From Anthoceros angustus (lineage: Eukaryota > Streptophyta > Anthocerotopsida > Anthocerotales > Anthocerotaceae): 64,000 nt of DNA. Shown one piece after another: positions 35,595 to 46,409 of this stretch. The stretch lies in the NCBI GenBank assembly GCA_010909165.1, contig MU008156.1, forward strand, positions 310,001 to 374,000. The letters are read 5' to 3'. The notes under the pieces are model-generated. The model did no database searches. It was not told the origin of the DNA and worked only from the letters and a program-made list of their open reading frames with translations. Every line of letters starts with the position of its first letter. The first letter of the stretch is position 1. Position numbers and translations under genes: made by a program.

Positions 35595-35900
35595 TTTAAT
35601 TGTTTGGTCACGGATGGACAAGTGAACTTTGGACACAAAAAGTGAGCACAAGACACACAACCCAAGTTCATTTGAATTTCAAACCATCCCATCAAGTGAA
35701 CACGGAACACCGAGAGAGAGTCTATCACACTCAAGTTTGGCACTTGTTCAAATTTCAAAGTTTGGAATATGCGGGAATTTCAAAGTCTGGCTTTGGCGGG
35801 AATTTCAAACCATCCTGTCAAGTAAACACGGAACACTAAAAGTGAGGCATGGTCACAAACAAGTGTAAACTTGTTTGAATTTCAAAGTTTGGGTAAGCGG
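35595..35900. repeat. Short direct repeats with GAATTTCAAA core
   Basis: A segment reading TTTCAAACCATCC followed by TCAAGTGAACACGGAACAC occurs at about 35682-35712 and again, with small changes, at about 35803-35837. GAATTTCAAA occurs further times between 35670 and 35910. Origin unknown. Confidence 0.6.
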
Positions 35901-37524
35901 AATTTCAAAACGAGGTACCCAAGTTGCTGCGGCTCATCTTTGATGAGAGCATAACCTCCGATCTGCGCTGCGAGCCTTTTCGCCTTCGCTGCGGCGCTCG
36001 GTGCCGTGTGAACCATGTGCCTAGTATTGTGAGCTGCGGCGTGCGGAGGGAGGCGGGAAGGGAGCCCTGCAGGCGGCCAAGGAATCGAATGGCTCAGCGG
36101 TGCATCCCTCTTCGAGTGCACTTAAGAGAGCGAAGCCGCACTGGAAGCGCCGATGGAGGAAAAGCAATTTGAAATGTATCTTTGTGTGTGGAAGATGTTA
36201 GGCAAGATCGGAGCATCTTTGCCTGTGGAGGAGGCACCCTTACATGGTGAGAAGGGATCTAATCCACGATTGAATGTTGTTGTGGAAGAACGGAGGCGGT
36301 AGCAAACAACACCTCTTTCATCCACAGGCGGTCAAGGCGGTTGTGCAAGCAGGCGGTGGGATCTCACCAGTCGGCGATGGGGCGTTGTGATGCAGTGTGG
36401 CCGTGTTGCTCGTGAACTTGGTCACATTTTCTTACATAGAACGCCCACTTCAATTCGATAGCAAGGCCAAGGTGCTAGATGCTTTTCCGAGCTTCGTGGC
36501 CTCAAGGAGTTCTTCCTGCTGCGAGGGGTGAAGGCTCGGCCACATCCCTAGCTTTCCGGAACATCGGCCATGAAGAAGGCTATGGTGTACAAGCGTCGAT
36601 AAGTTGAAGGCAAGACAAACCTTCATGAATATTGTGCTTAGGATGTGAGGCAAGAAGTCGGAGCATCCGCCTTGGCCGGGTCCTTGGGGTCGGCAGGCGT
36701 GTTGTGGCACGCCATCTTGACCATGGCGGGCAAAGTGCACCAGTGCGCGGTGTGGGTGGGGACGGAAGGCTCGTTGTTGTTTGACCCAAGAGGTAAAGCA
36801 AGGCTTTTGCAATTTTGGGAGGCATCAAGGCCTTCCTCCAACTCCAAGGATGCTAGGCGGCAACGGTGGCTCCTCTTGTATTCGCACCCACATAATCCAT
36901 TTCCTGGATACCTCTCAGGTGATCAGTTCAACGTGTTTTGTCTTTGCTACTTCCACTGGTGGTGAGCACACTGCCACTGGTGGTGAGCGCATCTCCTTGC
37001 CTAGTGCCTCTGTCCATGCTTGCGCTGGAACACTGCCACTAACCTTGTAAGTTGTTACATCCTGCCAGTCACTGTCACCACTACATGTGACCCCCAGTAG
37101 CGTTCCCAGCTACACTGTCACTCTCCATGTTCAGCCCTTCCTTCCGTGTGGCTGATTGTCGCTTGAGCCGCTTTCATTTTGCTTTTGCGCACTCTGGCCG
37201 CACTCGCTCGGTCATTTGCCCGGCTCTGGTCATTTGTCCGGCTTCGGGCATTTGCGCTAGCTCCGGTCATTTGCTCTTGCTCTTGCTCATTTGCGCTGGT
37301 CTCGTCATTTGTTCGGGTGCAATGCTCATTTGCGGCCTCTCGTCATTTGTTCGTGCAATGCTCATTTGCTCTTGCTCTTGCTCATTTCATCTGTATGCAA
37401 TGCTCATTTGTTGTAGACCCAGTTCACTTCAGGATGTCCAGGGCTCACTTTCTTTGAGAGGGAGGCACTTCATGTGGCTCTTTAGAGGGTTGTGTTCGAG
37501 CATGCATTGTCGTGTTTGATCTGC
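35901..37524. other. Unassigned sequence with one possible ORF
   Basis: No gene is recognised. A plus frame at 36645-36965 (106 aa, containing HQCAVWVGTEGSLLFDPRG) is open but matches nothing I know. At 37190-37420 the sequence is a degenerate array of short units built on GTCATTTGC and GCTCATTTG. The transposase-like gene that follows may begin in the last part of this stretch, but I cannot place its start. Confidence 0.35.
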
Positions 37525-39410
37525 AGACAGAGTTTTTTTTGCGCTTTCGAAAGGAGCATCCGAACATCAACATTGGCCAACGAGCATTTGAGAAACTGAA
37601 GCCCTTCTTCATCAAGTCCCTGCAAGAGAGAAATGTCTGTTGTTGTAGGTACCATGTCGAGATGGCGTTTTGAAGGACGCCTCGAACTTGCTACGCAGCC
37701 TCAAAGTGCACCTCCTGTGCGCGTGCAGCTGTGGGGTGTGTGGAGAGAAACCCGAGGAGGGGGACAAGTGCTACGCTCCTCGGAGATGTTTTACCTCCGT
37801 CCGCGAGATGGTGCAATCTGTTTTATGTCCTAGAGCACCAGATGAGGACTGGCATAGGCGAAAATGTTTGCTTGGTAAATGCAGCGCTTGTGGAGTTTCT
37901 AAGCTGGCCCTCTGTCCTAAGGAGGTTTCACAAGCAATTTTGCCGGAGGTGACGCTGAAGTGGCGGTGCTTTGAGTACCAGGAAGTGGGAGTGAATGAGG
38001 ACGGAACCTCTAAGACCGTAATAAAGCTAGTCTATAGGGAAACTCATCCTTGGCGATGATTGAATTCCTTCAAGATAAGCTGGCTGCCTTCATTTCACAT
38101 GATTACGTCCAAAGATGGCAAGCCACGGAGTTTGAATGCATTGATTGGTTTCGAGGATGTGATAGTTTCATTATGGACTTCTCGCGAACTATGCTTTCCA
38201 AGTTCGTAAGCGAGATACAATCAATGCAGCATAGTGATCAAGTGACTATCCTAGTCCATGTTACATATATGCGGATGGGGCGGTGGTAGAGGAGGACCCC
38301 TATTGCAATGTTCAAAAGTTTTACCACTTTTACATTAGTGATGACATGCACGACACTCTCTTTGTCCAAAGATGCCCTTATGCTACTGGGGATGGTTGCT
38401 GTCCAATGGATACAAGAGGCCACGGAGCATTGGATGTGGTCGGATGGTGCACTTCCCGGTTTAAGGCTTGCGGACCAAGCTATTTTGTGGCGGTACCCGG
38501 TCTAAGCGGGGATGCAAAATCTTTGTGGAGCTATTTTGGGTCAGGCCACGGAAAGGGGGAGCACGACGGGGCAGGTGCCATATTAAAGAGGGCACTACGT
38601 GGAGAAGAGTCACCTTCAGGCTGCAGTCTGCAGACATTGTCGAGTTCCTGCGTTCCAGTATATCTCATGGGGCACCATCCTCCTATGCAAGTGGCGAAAG
38701 GCAGGTGCAGAGGGTTTTTTGGTTGGTGGGAAAGAATGAAGTCAACCGCAGGGAGCGGTGGGGGTGTGCACCAATCCCGGGTTCTAAAGGCATGCACAAC
38801 ATTTACGGGGACTCAGCGGATGCAACCAACCCTCGGCTCAAGATGCGGCATCTAGCGTGTTTTTGTGCTATTTGCATGGACAGTGACCATGCGGCATGTG
38901 AGTCAGTGCCCCATACAGGCATCTGGCATTCAGTTACTTTGAGGCCGGACAATAGGGATCCTGTTGGTGGTCGACCGGTGCCGCACCATTGCTAAATGCT
39001 CCAGAGGATGGGCCGCTGCTGTTGGACGAGGTTGCAAATGAGGATGTCTCGAACTCGCAGACCTCTTAGAGCTTGGAGACAACTTTCAGTGCGTGCGGAT
39101 CCTAGGGATGAAGGTTCAAGTTTTTATTTGGCAAAATGCACGCATGCGGTGCATGTGACCACGAGCACATTACATCCATGGAGCAAGCAAAACTTCCTCC
39201 CGGTGACAAGGTAGTTGTGGGCCAATACTACTACTCGGGCGTGAGCGGATGGTTGTGTGTACACTTTGGACTACGATTCCATGGAGGTCACCCTTCTTTC
39301 AACTGCGTGAGAGTTGCAAGTTCCCCGTTGGAGCAGTGGAAGGAGGCCGGCTATTATGTCGGACTCGAGACACGGCCGAGTCCTTTAAAGAGCTTGTGAG
39401 GGAGGGAAAC
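37525..39410 (+). pseudogene. Transposase-like gene of the FGSGHGKG family, frameshifted
   Basis: Successive plus frames give one protein family in order: FRKEHPNINIGQRAFEKL (from 37535), CCCRYHVEM, a CLLGKCSACG cysteine block (about 37865-37905), ISHDYVQRWQATEF, MDFSRTMLSKFVSEIQSM (about 38170-38230), QVTILVHVTYM, HFYISDDMHDTLFVQ (about 38325-38370), WSDGA, YFGSGHGKGEHDGAGA (about 38530-38580) and CFCAICMD (about 38860). Relatives are annotated as hypothetical proteins in many copies in seedless plants, streptophyte algae and animals. The spaced Asp residues and copy number suggest a DDE-like transposase, but that function is inferred. At least three frameshifts break it. A C-terminal part continues to about 39410 and is duplicated at 40674-41040. 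Confidence 0.7.
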
Positions 39411-39834
39411 TAGGACATATGCCCATGCCTTCACGAAATGACCTTGATCGACTTCTAAATACCATGGTGCAGTAACCATCTTCACACGCAAAGGTCTCGT
39501 GCACTCCATGAATATGGAGCACTTTGCAGATTGCGGCATTGCGGTGATAAGCTCTAACGCAAAATCCGGTGAAAACCCCGCCGTCGAGGTTTATGATGTA
39601 AGCTTGAAGCAAGTGAGCCATGGCTGCGGAGATGGTGCGGTGTTCTTTGTTTGGCGGTAGCGGTGTTGTTCTGCGATGGCGGTAGCGGGTCGCGAGGCGG
39701 GTGTGGGTGCGATGGCGGGCACGGGGTTGGAGCGATCTGGAGGCGGATGGCGGCGACCATTCATGGCTCGGGCAGCCCTCTTGGGCAAGTGTCGGAAGAC
39801 CCGTGGTCATTTGGCGGTGATCACAGCCGCAGAT

Positions 39835-40670
39835 CACTACTAGAAACCATGCCCTTTAACACGGACTTTACAGCGGGTTTACGGTTACTACTACGTGATG
39901 GCGCCCGTAGTAAACACAAGCGTTAATTTCGTGGTAATGTTCCCATCACAGTATCTTAGGGCTATATACTATAATTTAATACAATATGTATACGGAGTAA
40001 TTTATTTATATATAAGGTTAGTACGGACCTATAGTTTACTTTACTACATAAATTAACCCCATTTTTTACTATGGGTGTAAAACGTATAAACCTAGATCAC
40101 CGGTTAATAAACCAAGGTTTGTTGACTAGTGTTAATTAACCATGATTTATTAACTGGTATTATTTAACCTATGGTTTGTTAAGCGGGTCTCTTTTAAAAG
40201 CGTCGTAGTAAAATGCCATGTAGTAAAACGTCCGTAGTAAAATGCCATGTAGTAAAACGTCCGTAGTAAAATGCCATGTAGTAAAACGTCCGTAGTAAAA
40301 TGCCATGTAGTAAAAGCATAATAAACACCTATAGTAAAACTTTGTAGTAAAAGCTCTGCGAGAAACCACTTGTAGTGCATACTACAAGGGTTTCGATTGC
40401 TAAACTAGAAAAAGGCAATAGTAAAACATCCTAGTATAAGTACCTTAGAGTTTAGGGTGTTTGGGAGTATGTTGACAAAAATGGCACGAATCTACTATCC
40501 GGACGGATCACGCAACTATTCCACACTCTAGTCTTTAGCTCATCCCTACATTCCACTAGGTGCAATTCACATCATCTCCACCCGGTTGCAACTCTAATGC
40601 ATGGCCCCAAGAATAATCCAACTTCCAAAAAGGATGCCATTAGCAAATTCGAACAAGCATAGACAAAGCG
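39835..40670 (+). mobile_element. Orphan CACTA left end (duplicate copy)
   Basis: It starts CACTACTAGAAACCATGCCC after GAT and runs through the 29-bp subterminal repeats. It is cut off where the second duplication unit begins, so it has no right end of its own. Confidence 0.85.
40203..40320. repeat. 29-bp subterminal repeats, duplicate left end
   Basis: About four head-to-tail copies of a 29-bp unit, each with two GTAGTAAAA words (CGTAGTAAAATGCC then ATGTAGTAAAACGTC). Arrays of short repeats next to the termini are typical binding sites for a CACTA TnpA-like protein. Confidence 0.85.
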
Positions 40671-41459
40671 AGGTTGTCTCGAACTCGCAGACCTCTTAGA
40701 GCTTGGAGACAACTTTTCGTGCGTGCGGATCCTAGGGATGAAGGTTCAAGTTTTTATTTGGCAAAATGCACATTGCATGCATGTGACCACGGAGCACATT
40801 ACACATCCATGGAGCAAGCAAAACTTCCTCCGGTGACAAGGTAGTTGTGGGCCAATACTACTACTCGCGTGGTAGGATGGTTGTGTGTACACTTTGGACT
40901 ACGATTCGCGGAGGTCACCCTTCTTTCAACCTGCGTGAGAGTTGCAAGTTCCCGTTGGAACGAGTGGAAGGAGGCCGGCTATTGTATGTCGGACTCGAGA
41001 CACGAGTCCTTTAAAGAGCTTGTGAGGGAGGGAAACTAGGACATATGCCCATGCCTTCACGAAATGACCTTGATCGACTTCTAAATACCATGGTGCGGTA
41101 ACCATCTTCACACGCAAAGGTCTCGTGCACTCGCATGAATATGGAGCACTTTGCAGATTGAATTGCGGTGATAAGCTCTAACGCAAAATCCGGTGAAAAC
41201 CCCGCCGTCGAGGTTTGTACGATGTAAGCTTGAAGCAAGTGAGCCATGGCTGCGGAGATGGTGCGGTGTTCTTTGTTTGGCGGTGTTGCCTGCGATGGCG
41301 GTAGCGGGTCGCGAGGCGGGTGTGGAGTGCGATGGCGGGCACGGGGTTGGAGCGATCTGGAGGCGGATGGCGGCGAAGACCATTCATGGCTCGGGCAGCC
41401 CTCTGGGCAAGTGTCAGGGAAGACCTGCGTGGTCATTTGGCGGTGATCGACGCGCAGAT

Positions 41460-41483
41460 CACTACTAGAAACCATGCCCTTTA
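41460..41483 (+). repeat. CACTA left terminal inverted repeat
   Basis: CACTACTAGAAACCATGCCC and following bases. It pairs with the right end, with one extra G in the right copy. Preceded by the GAT duplication at 41457-41459. Confidence 0.9.
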
Positions 41484-41830
41484 ACACGGACTTTAATGGG
41501 TTTACAAGTTACTACTACGGTGATAAAGCGCCCGTAGTAAACACAAAGCGTTAATTTCCGTGGTAATGTTCCCATCTGTATCTTAGGGCTATATACTATA
41601 ATTTAATACAATATGTATACGGAGTAATTTATTTATATATAAGGTTAATGCGGACCTATAGTTTACTTTACTACATAAATTAACCCCATTTTTTACTACG
41701 GTGTAAAGCGTATAAACCTAGATCACCGGTTAATAAACCAAGGTTTGTTGACTAGTGTTAATTAACCATGATTTATTAACTGGTATTATTTAACCTATGG
41801 TTTGTTAAGCTGGGGTCTCTTTTAAAAGCG

Positions 41831-41945
41831 TCGTAGTAAAATGCCATGTAGTAAAACGTCCGTAGTAAAATGCCATGTAGTAAAACGTCCGTAATAAAAT
41901 GCCATGTAGTAAAACGTCCGTAGTAAAATGCCATGTAGTAAAACA
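41831..41945. repeat. 29-bp subterminal repeats of the CACTA left end
   Basis: The same four-unit array as at 40203-40320, with one unit reading GTAATAAAA. Confidence 0.85.
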
Positions 41946-42300
41946 TAATAAACACCTATAGTAAAACTTTGTAGTAAAAGCTCTGCGAGAAACCACTTGT
42001 AGTGCATACTACAAGGGTTTCGATTGCTAAACTAGAAAAAGGCAATAGTAAAACATCCTAGTATAAGTACCTTAGAGTTTAGGGTGTTTGGGAGTATGTT
42101 GACAAAAATGGCGAGAATCTACTATCCGGACGGATCACGCAACTATTTACACTCTAGTCTTTAGCTCATCCCTACATTCCACTAGGTGCAATTCACATCA
42201 TCTCCACCATGCAACTCTAATGCATGGCCCCAAGAATAATCCAACTTCCAAAAAGGATGCCATTAGCAAATTCGAACAAGCATAGACAAGCAGAGGTTGT

Positions 42301-42524
42301 CTCGCCGAACCAAGACTCTCACCTAAAAGCGGGCTTATGCATCCTCGTGATCTCAACATCCTTCGCCAATTTGCGGGAAGATAATCCCTCACCATCCACC
42401 CATCATCGCAACATTTAGCTTCATGATGGCTTCCATGATCTTCCGTCGCATTCATCGATTAGGTATCACCTCCTTCAACATGTCCCACACCACAATAGCC
42501 TTCTCCTTCTCCCCATTTGCCCCA
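42301..42524 (-). other. CACTA interior, possible coding remnant
   Basis: The minus strand can be read as KAIVVWDMLKEVIPNR followed by a stop, then RRKIMEAIMKLNVAMMGGW. This could be the end of a CACTA-encoded protein. I cannot identify a domain. Confidence 0.25.
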
Positions 42525-43965
42525 ACTGCGGATCGTCGTGCATCACTGTTGGGCACACAGTCTGCATCCGCGCTCGGTCCGGCCCGACCTTGGTGCAACA
42601 AGAAGCAGGCAAAAGGAAATTACATCCATGCCACACCGGACAAGCCAGCAGGCGCTCACGTGTCTTGTGGCGCACCTCGAATAAATGAATCAAAGGGCTG
42701 CCTACATTTGCACAGGTTCGTCAGTGACTGCCCGACACCCACACACACATTGCAATCGTTCGAGCCACATGCACACCAAAACCTTGCATTCCAATCAATC
42801 CAGCAACACAGCGGTTTTGCGTGAGTCTCAACATTCCCTTTCCACGGACTTGACAAGCTGGTTGTTGCGCCATCGCCGATCTTGAGGTCTTGGCCGCCAT
42901 CATGAGCAAGCACCTCCTCTCGGTGTGATGAGGCCACCACCTCGCGTGATCCTTTGGCGTTGCGGCGGGCTTCATGATGTAGCCCACGAGCCACTGCGGG
43001 TTTGCAGCCCTGGTTCTAGAAATGACCTAAATGGCCTAATAACCTATCCTGATAATGTCAGTTAAATAGCTTCATATGGGGTAAGCTAATTAATATCTAT
43101 TTCTTAATGGCCAAAATCACATATATAGCCAGCCTACCTCTAGGCTACTATATATATTCTTGTAAAACAAGTGCGGTGCCGCGGTACATCGTCGTGCATC
43201 ACCGGTATTGGGCACACAGTACGTGCATCCGCGCTCAGTCCGGCCCGACCTTGGTGCAACAAGAAAACAGGGCAAAAATTACATCCATGCCACCCCGGAC
43301 AAGCCAACGGACAAGCCAGCAGGCGCTTTCTTGTGGCGCACCTCGAATAAATGAATCAAAGGGCTGCCTACACTGGAGTTAAACCGTGACAAGTGACTGC
43401 CGCACCCACACATTGTTACCCAATCGTTCGAGCCACATGCACTTGCATTCCAATCAATCCAACACACGCGGTTTTGCGTGAGTCTCAACATTCCCTTTCC
43501 ACGGACTTGACAAGCTGGTTGTTCTCGGTACGCCATCGCCGATCTTGAGGTCTTGGCCGCCATCATGAGCTAGCACCTCCCTCTCGGTGTGATGAGGCCA
43601 CCACCTCGCGTGATCCTTTGGCCGTTGCGGCCGGCTTCATGATGTAGCCCACGAGCCACTGCGGGTTTGCAGGTTCTAGAAATGACCTAAATGGCCTAAT
43701 AACCTATCGATAATGTCGGTTAAATAGCTTCATATGGGGTAAGCTAATTAATATCTATTTCTTAATGGCCAAAATCACATATATAGCCAGCCTACCTCTA
43801 GGCTACTATATATATTCTTGTAAAACAAGTGCGGTGCCGCGGTACATCGTGCGTGCATGCGGTATTGGGCACACAGTACGTGCATCCCGCGCTCAGTCGG
43901 CCCGACCTTGGTGCAACAAGAAAAGCAGGGCAAAAATTACATCCATGCCACACCCCGGTGATGGA
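42525..43965 (-). repeat. Left terminal repeat array of the methyltransferase element (putative 3' LTR)
   Basis: Two full units and part of a third, with a period near 650 bp. Each unit contains TAATGGCCAAAATCACATATATAGCC, the TATATATATTCTTGTAAAAC box, a 135-bp segment ending in ATTACATCCATGCCAC, and the GCGCACCTCG..AATCAAAGGGCTGCC segment. The backbone is shared with the array at 57085-59147, but the 135-bp segment is not. The minus strand end near 43965 reads TGTGGCATGG. Confidence 0.65.
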
Positions 43966-44219
43966 CGGGCTAGAAGAAAAGCGGCATGGCGAAGAAGGAG
44001 AAGCTGGAATTATCCATGGAAGGAAAGAATAAGGAAACCCCAAGCAGCCAGCATCACGGCCATGCTCAAGCACGATTACAACGCTATGGGGCCATAGCAC
44101 CTGTCACCGTAGAATGGCGGATGCCACATGAACCCAATTGTGACTAGCGACCATGAAACCTTGCAATGCAATCACATCCATCTTCACAAGCGGAAGCAAT
44201 TGAAGCAGTCACACACGAG

Positions 44220-44759
44220 TGGCAGTTTCAGCACACTTTGAACAATACCAAAGTTGCTCGGGAACCTCGAAAGGTGGTACAAGCGAAAAAGGTGGAACCC
44301 CCATTGCATCCATCACAAAGCGGCATGAGCTCTGCGTCATCCGTCGACTCTGGTCATGGGTAATCCGCTGGTGGATCAATCATTACAATGGTGGGGTCAA
44401 GGTTAGGGAGATGGCATGGGCACAATTTTGGTGTGATCGAAATGACCACCGCCATATCCTGCGGCACCAACACTCCATTGGACTTGACCTCCACGATCCT
44501 AAGCACATGTCTGCTGGAAGTCTCTCAGTGTCAGCTGTTTGGCGTTGAAGATACACGAAATCCCACTGGAATTTCTTAAGCTTGGGCTGAAGCTCCCATT
44601 GCAGTGTGGGCATACCTTAGTGTGTCCGATCTTTGTGCAATGTGCAAATTTTCCATAGCCATCGGCATCACTTTCGACGGAAAAGGCAGCCACATCACCT
44701 ATCATCCTAGCCCAAGTGGGTGGATCATCACGAGACCACGCATCTGTTTAGCGATGGAG
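44220..44759 (-). pseudogene. Post-integrase tail with PHD-finger-like zinc motif
   Basis: The minus frame at 44383-44613 reads QPKLKKFQWDFVYLQRQTADT, the DFVYLQRQ tail found after integrase in related algal and seedless-plant gypsy elements, then HQNCAHAISLT in a shifted frame. Downstream at 44306-44330 comes ELMPLCDGCNGG, then FH in another frame, and at 44231-44247 YCSKC. The order Cys-x2-Cys, His, Cys-x2-Cys with these spacings is that of the second half of a PHD finger. The first Cys pair is not readable and a stop lies just before it. PHD fingers read histone tails, so a targeting role is possible but inferred. Confidence 0.5.
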
Positions 44760-45313
44760 CTAGGTGGAGCAGGCTCCACTGCCAAAAAGAAGGAAATAGG
44801 GTGAGAAATGAGCTAGGGAAGCGTCTTGGCTCATTCGGTACCCCATCAATATATAAGGCAGATGATGTCCCAATCCCCTTGGCTGCTGCAGACGAGCTTC
44901 GGAGGCCCTTTTGATGGTTTGAACCATCCTCTCGGTAACCCGTCGGCGAGGGTGGTCCCTGCTGGTCCTCCTGTGGTCAATTAGTGCCACATCCAGCAGG
45001 TCTTGGAATTCCCTCGGAATTCAGACCTTAGTCGGTGAGACACTCGCGCAAGCGCGGCTCGGCCGTTCTGCAAGAAAGCACATGGCGTGCTCTGGATGAC
45101 TTGTCAGCAACGCCCGCGGCCTCCACCACTTGCTAAAGTGCTCTATCATCACCAAGATGTACCCGTTACCCCTTGGTGTCTTGGGCGGCTCTCCTATGAG
45201 GTCGCGGGACCACACGAAGAAGAGCCCCATGATGGAGTGGGTGCGGCTGGGTCTTTGCATAGTGAAGGATGTTTAGCAGTCACATGGCTCCACGCGACAC
45301 ATTCCGGACTTGT
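44760..45313 (-). pseudogene. int: Integrase core of the methyltransferase element
   Basis: The minus frame 45021-45260 gives IMGLFFVWSRDLIGEPP (first catalytic Asp), TPRGNGYILVMIEHFSKW, then a stop where the second Asp block (normally SD.G.EF) should be. The frame 44760-44990 continues ALIDHRRTSRDHPRR, VTERMVQTIKRA (catalytic Glu), LPYILMGYRMSQDAS and SPYFLLFG. This is a typical gypsy DDE integrase core of the MGLFYRWGVDL..RGN.YVMVCIEHFSKW type. The solo LTR at 45314 separates it from its zinc-binding domain. A stop and frameshifts disable it. Confidence 0.88.
45309..45313. other. Target site duplication of the solo LTR, left copy
   Basis: CTTGT, repeated exactly at 50506-50510. Confidence 0.88.
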
Positions 45314-46386
45314 TGTGGACTCTGGACTTCCACAGGGGTTAGAAATTAGGTAGGGTTTTGTTTTTGTGGAGGCGAAGGATAAAATGAGGCGAAAAAGGAA
45401 ATAAGCGGTTAGCACTCGGACGGCACTCGGAGTATACTCGACTCGGAGTGAGGCGTACCTAGGCCTACGATGGCGGGCGACGAGTAGCAGGATAAGTCGG
45501 ACCCACTCCGGGACCGAGGCGGGATAAATCGCCCGGTAACTTAGAAGTTGGGCGTGAGGGCGGACGCGGCGCCACGTGGGCGACCACGAGTGGAGGGCGG
45601 GCATGCTGGCCAGGTCGGGGCCGTAACCTTGCGAGGCCGTTATAGCGGTATTCACGCCCATGCGTGGCGTAGCAGGCAGCGGCGTAAGGCAATCTGGCAG
45701 CGTGGGGCGAGTAAGCCATGCAGACCTCAGCGATTCAGACGAGGCGCCCTCCGCCCGGGTTACTCCGGCGTGGGGAAGAAGGTCATTTGCTGACCTCGAG
45801 ACAATTCTCGCGATCTCTTGCGCTCCATGATCCGGCTCTGGCGGTATCTCGTGGGACACTCGGGCGTCTTGGCGGCTCACCGTTGAGGTCGGGCGTGACA
45901 GCGAAGAAGGCGCAGCGGCGGTCTCCTGACTCACGGCAACAAGAGGAGAAGGCGATGGCACCCAAAAGCCAGCGGAAGTTTGGGAGCCATGGAACCTTGT
46001 GGGCGCAACATTGTGACCGGCGCTATCCGGACTTTGGGCTCACGGCTCCGAGGCGGGAGGGTGGTGCGGGAGTGGCATTTGGATGTGTTCGGATGGTGCG
46101 GACATTTAGTGTCACTCTGGTCGGAGTTGCGAGGAAGATCTTGGCGGTCAATAAGGAGGTGCGGTCAAGAACCTCGGGAGGACCAAGGCGATGGACCTTG
46201 GAGGTCTGAGGCGGCCTAGCCCAAGGAGGAAGAGGGGATGCGGGCCCCTCAAGGCGAAGGGAAGATAGGGCCCGACCACGGCGTGATGCTAAGGCACAGG
46301 GGCAGCGGACCCTGTGTTGGGCGATATCAGGCACATTGGGACGGTCGAGTAAGGCGGTGGCGGATCATTGTCCTTTGGAACCTACT

Positions 46387-46409
46387 CACCAAGGTGGATC
46401 ACCTTGGTG
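46387..46409. repeat. LTR palindrome, copy in the solo LTR
   Basis: CACCAAGGTG-GAT-CACCTTGGTG, a perfect inverted repeat. Confidence 0.9.

Larger units (their letters stand above)
39041..42300. repeat. 1.6-kb tandem duplication (host flank plus CACTA left end)
   Basis: Unit 1 (39041-40670) and unit 2 (40674-42300) are direct copies. Both start TCTCGAACTCGCAGACCTCTTAG and end in the ATTAGCAAATTCGAACAAGCATAGACAA segment. Each contains the same 0.8 kb of pre-insertion flank, the GAT target sequence and about 830 bp of the CACTA left end. The copies differ by scattered substitutions and small indels. Confidence 0.9.

Noticed and set aside
39385-39837. A 150-codon minus frame (containing HETFACEDGYCTMVFRSRSR) as a gene
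   Set aside because: It overlaps the end of the transposase-like gene and the CACTA boundary, and its duplicate at 41011-41487 is altered by indels. No domain is seen.
40203-40320. The 29-bp repeat array as a CRISPR
   Set aside because: The units are contiguous with no variable spacers, lie beside CACTA termini and are in a eukaryotic genome.
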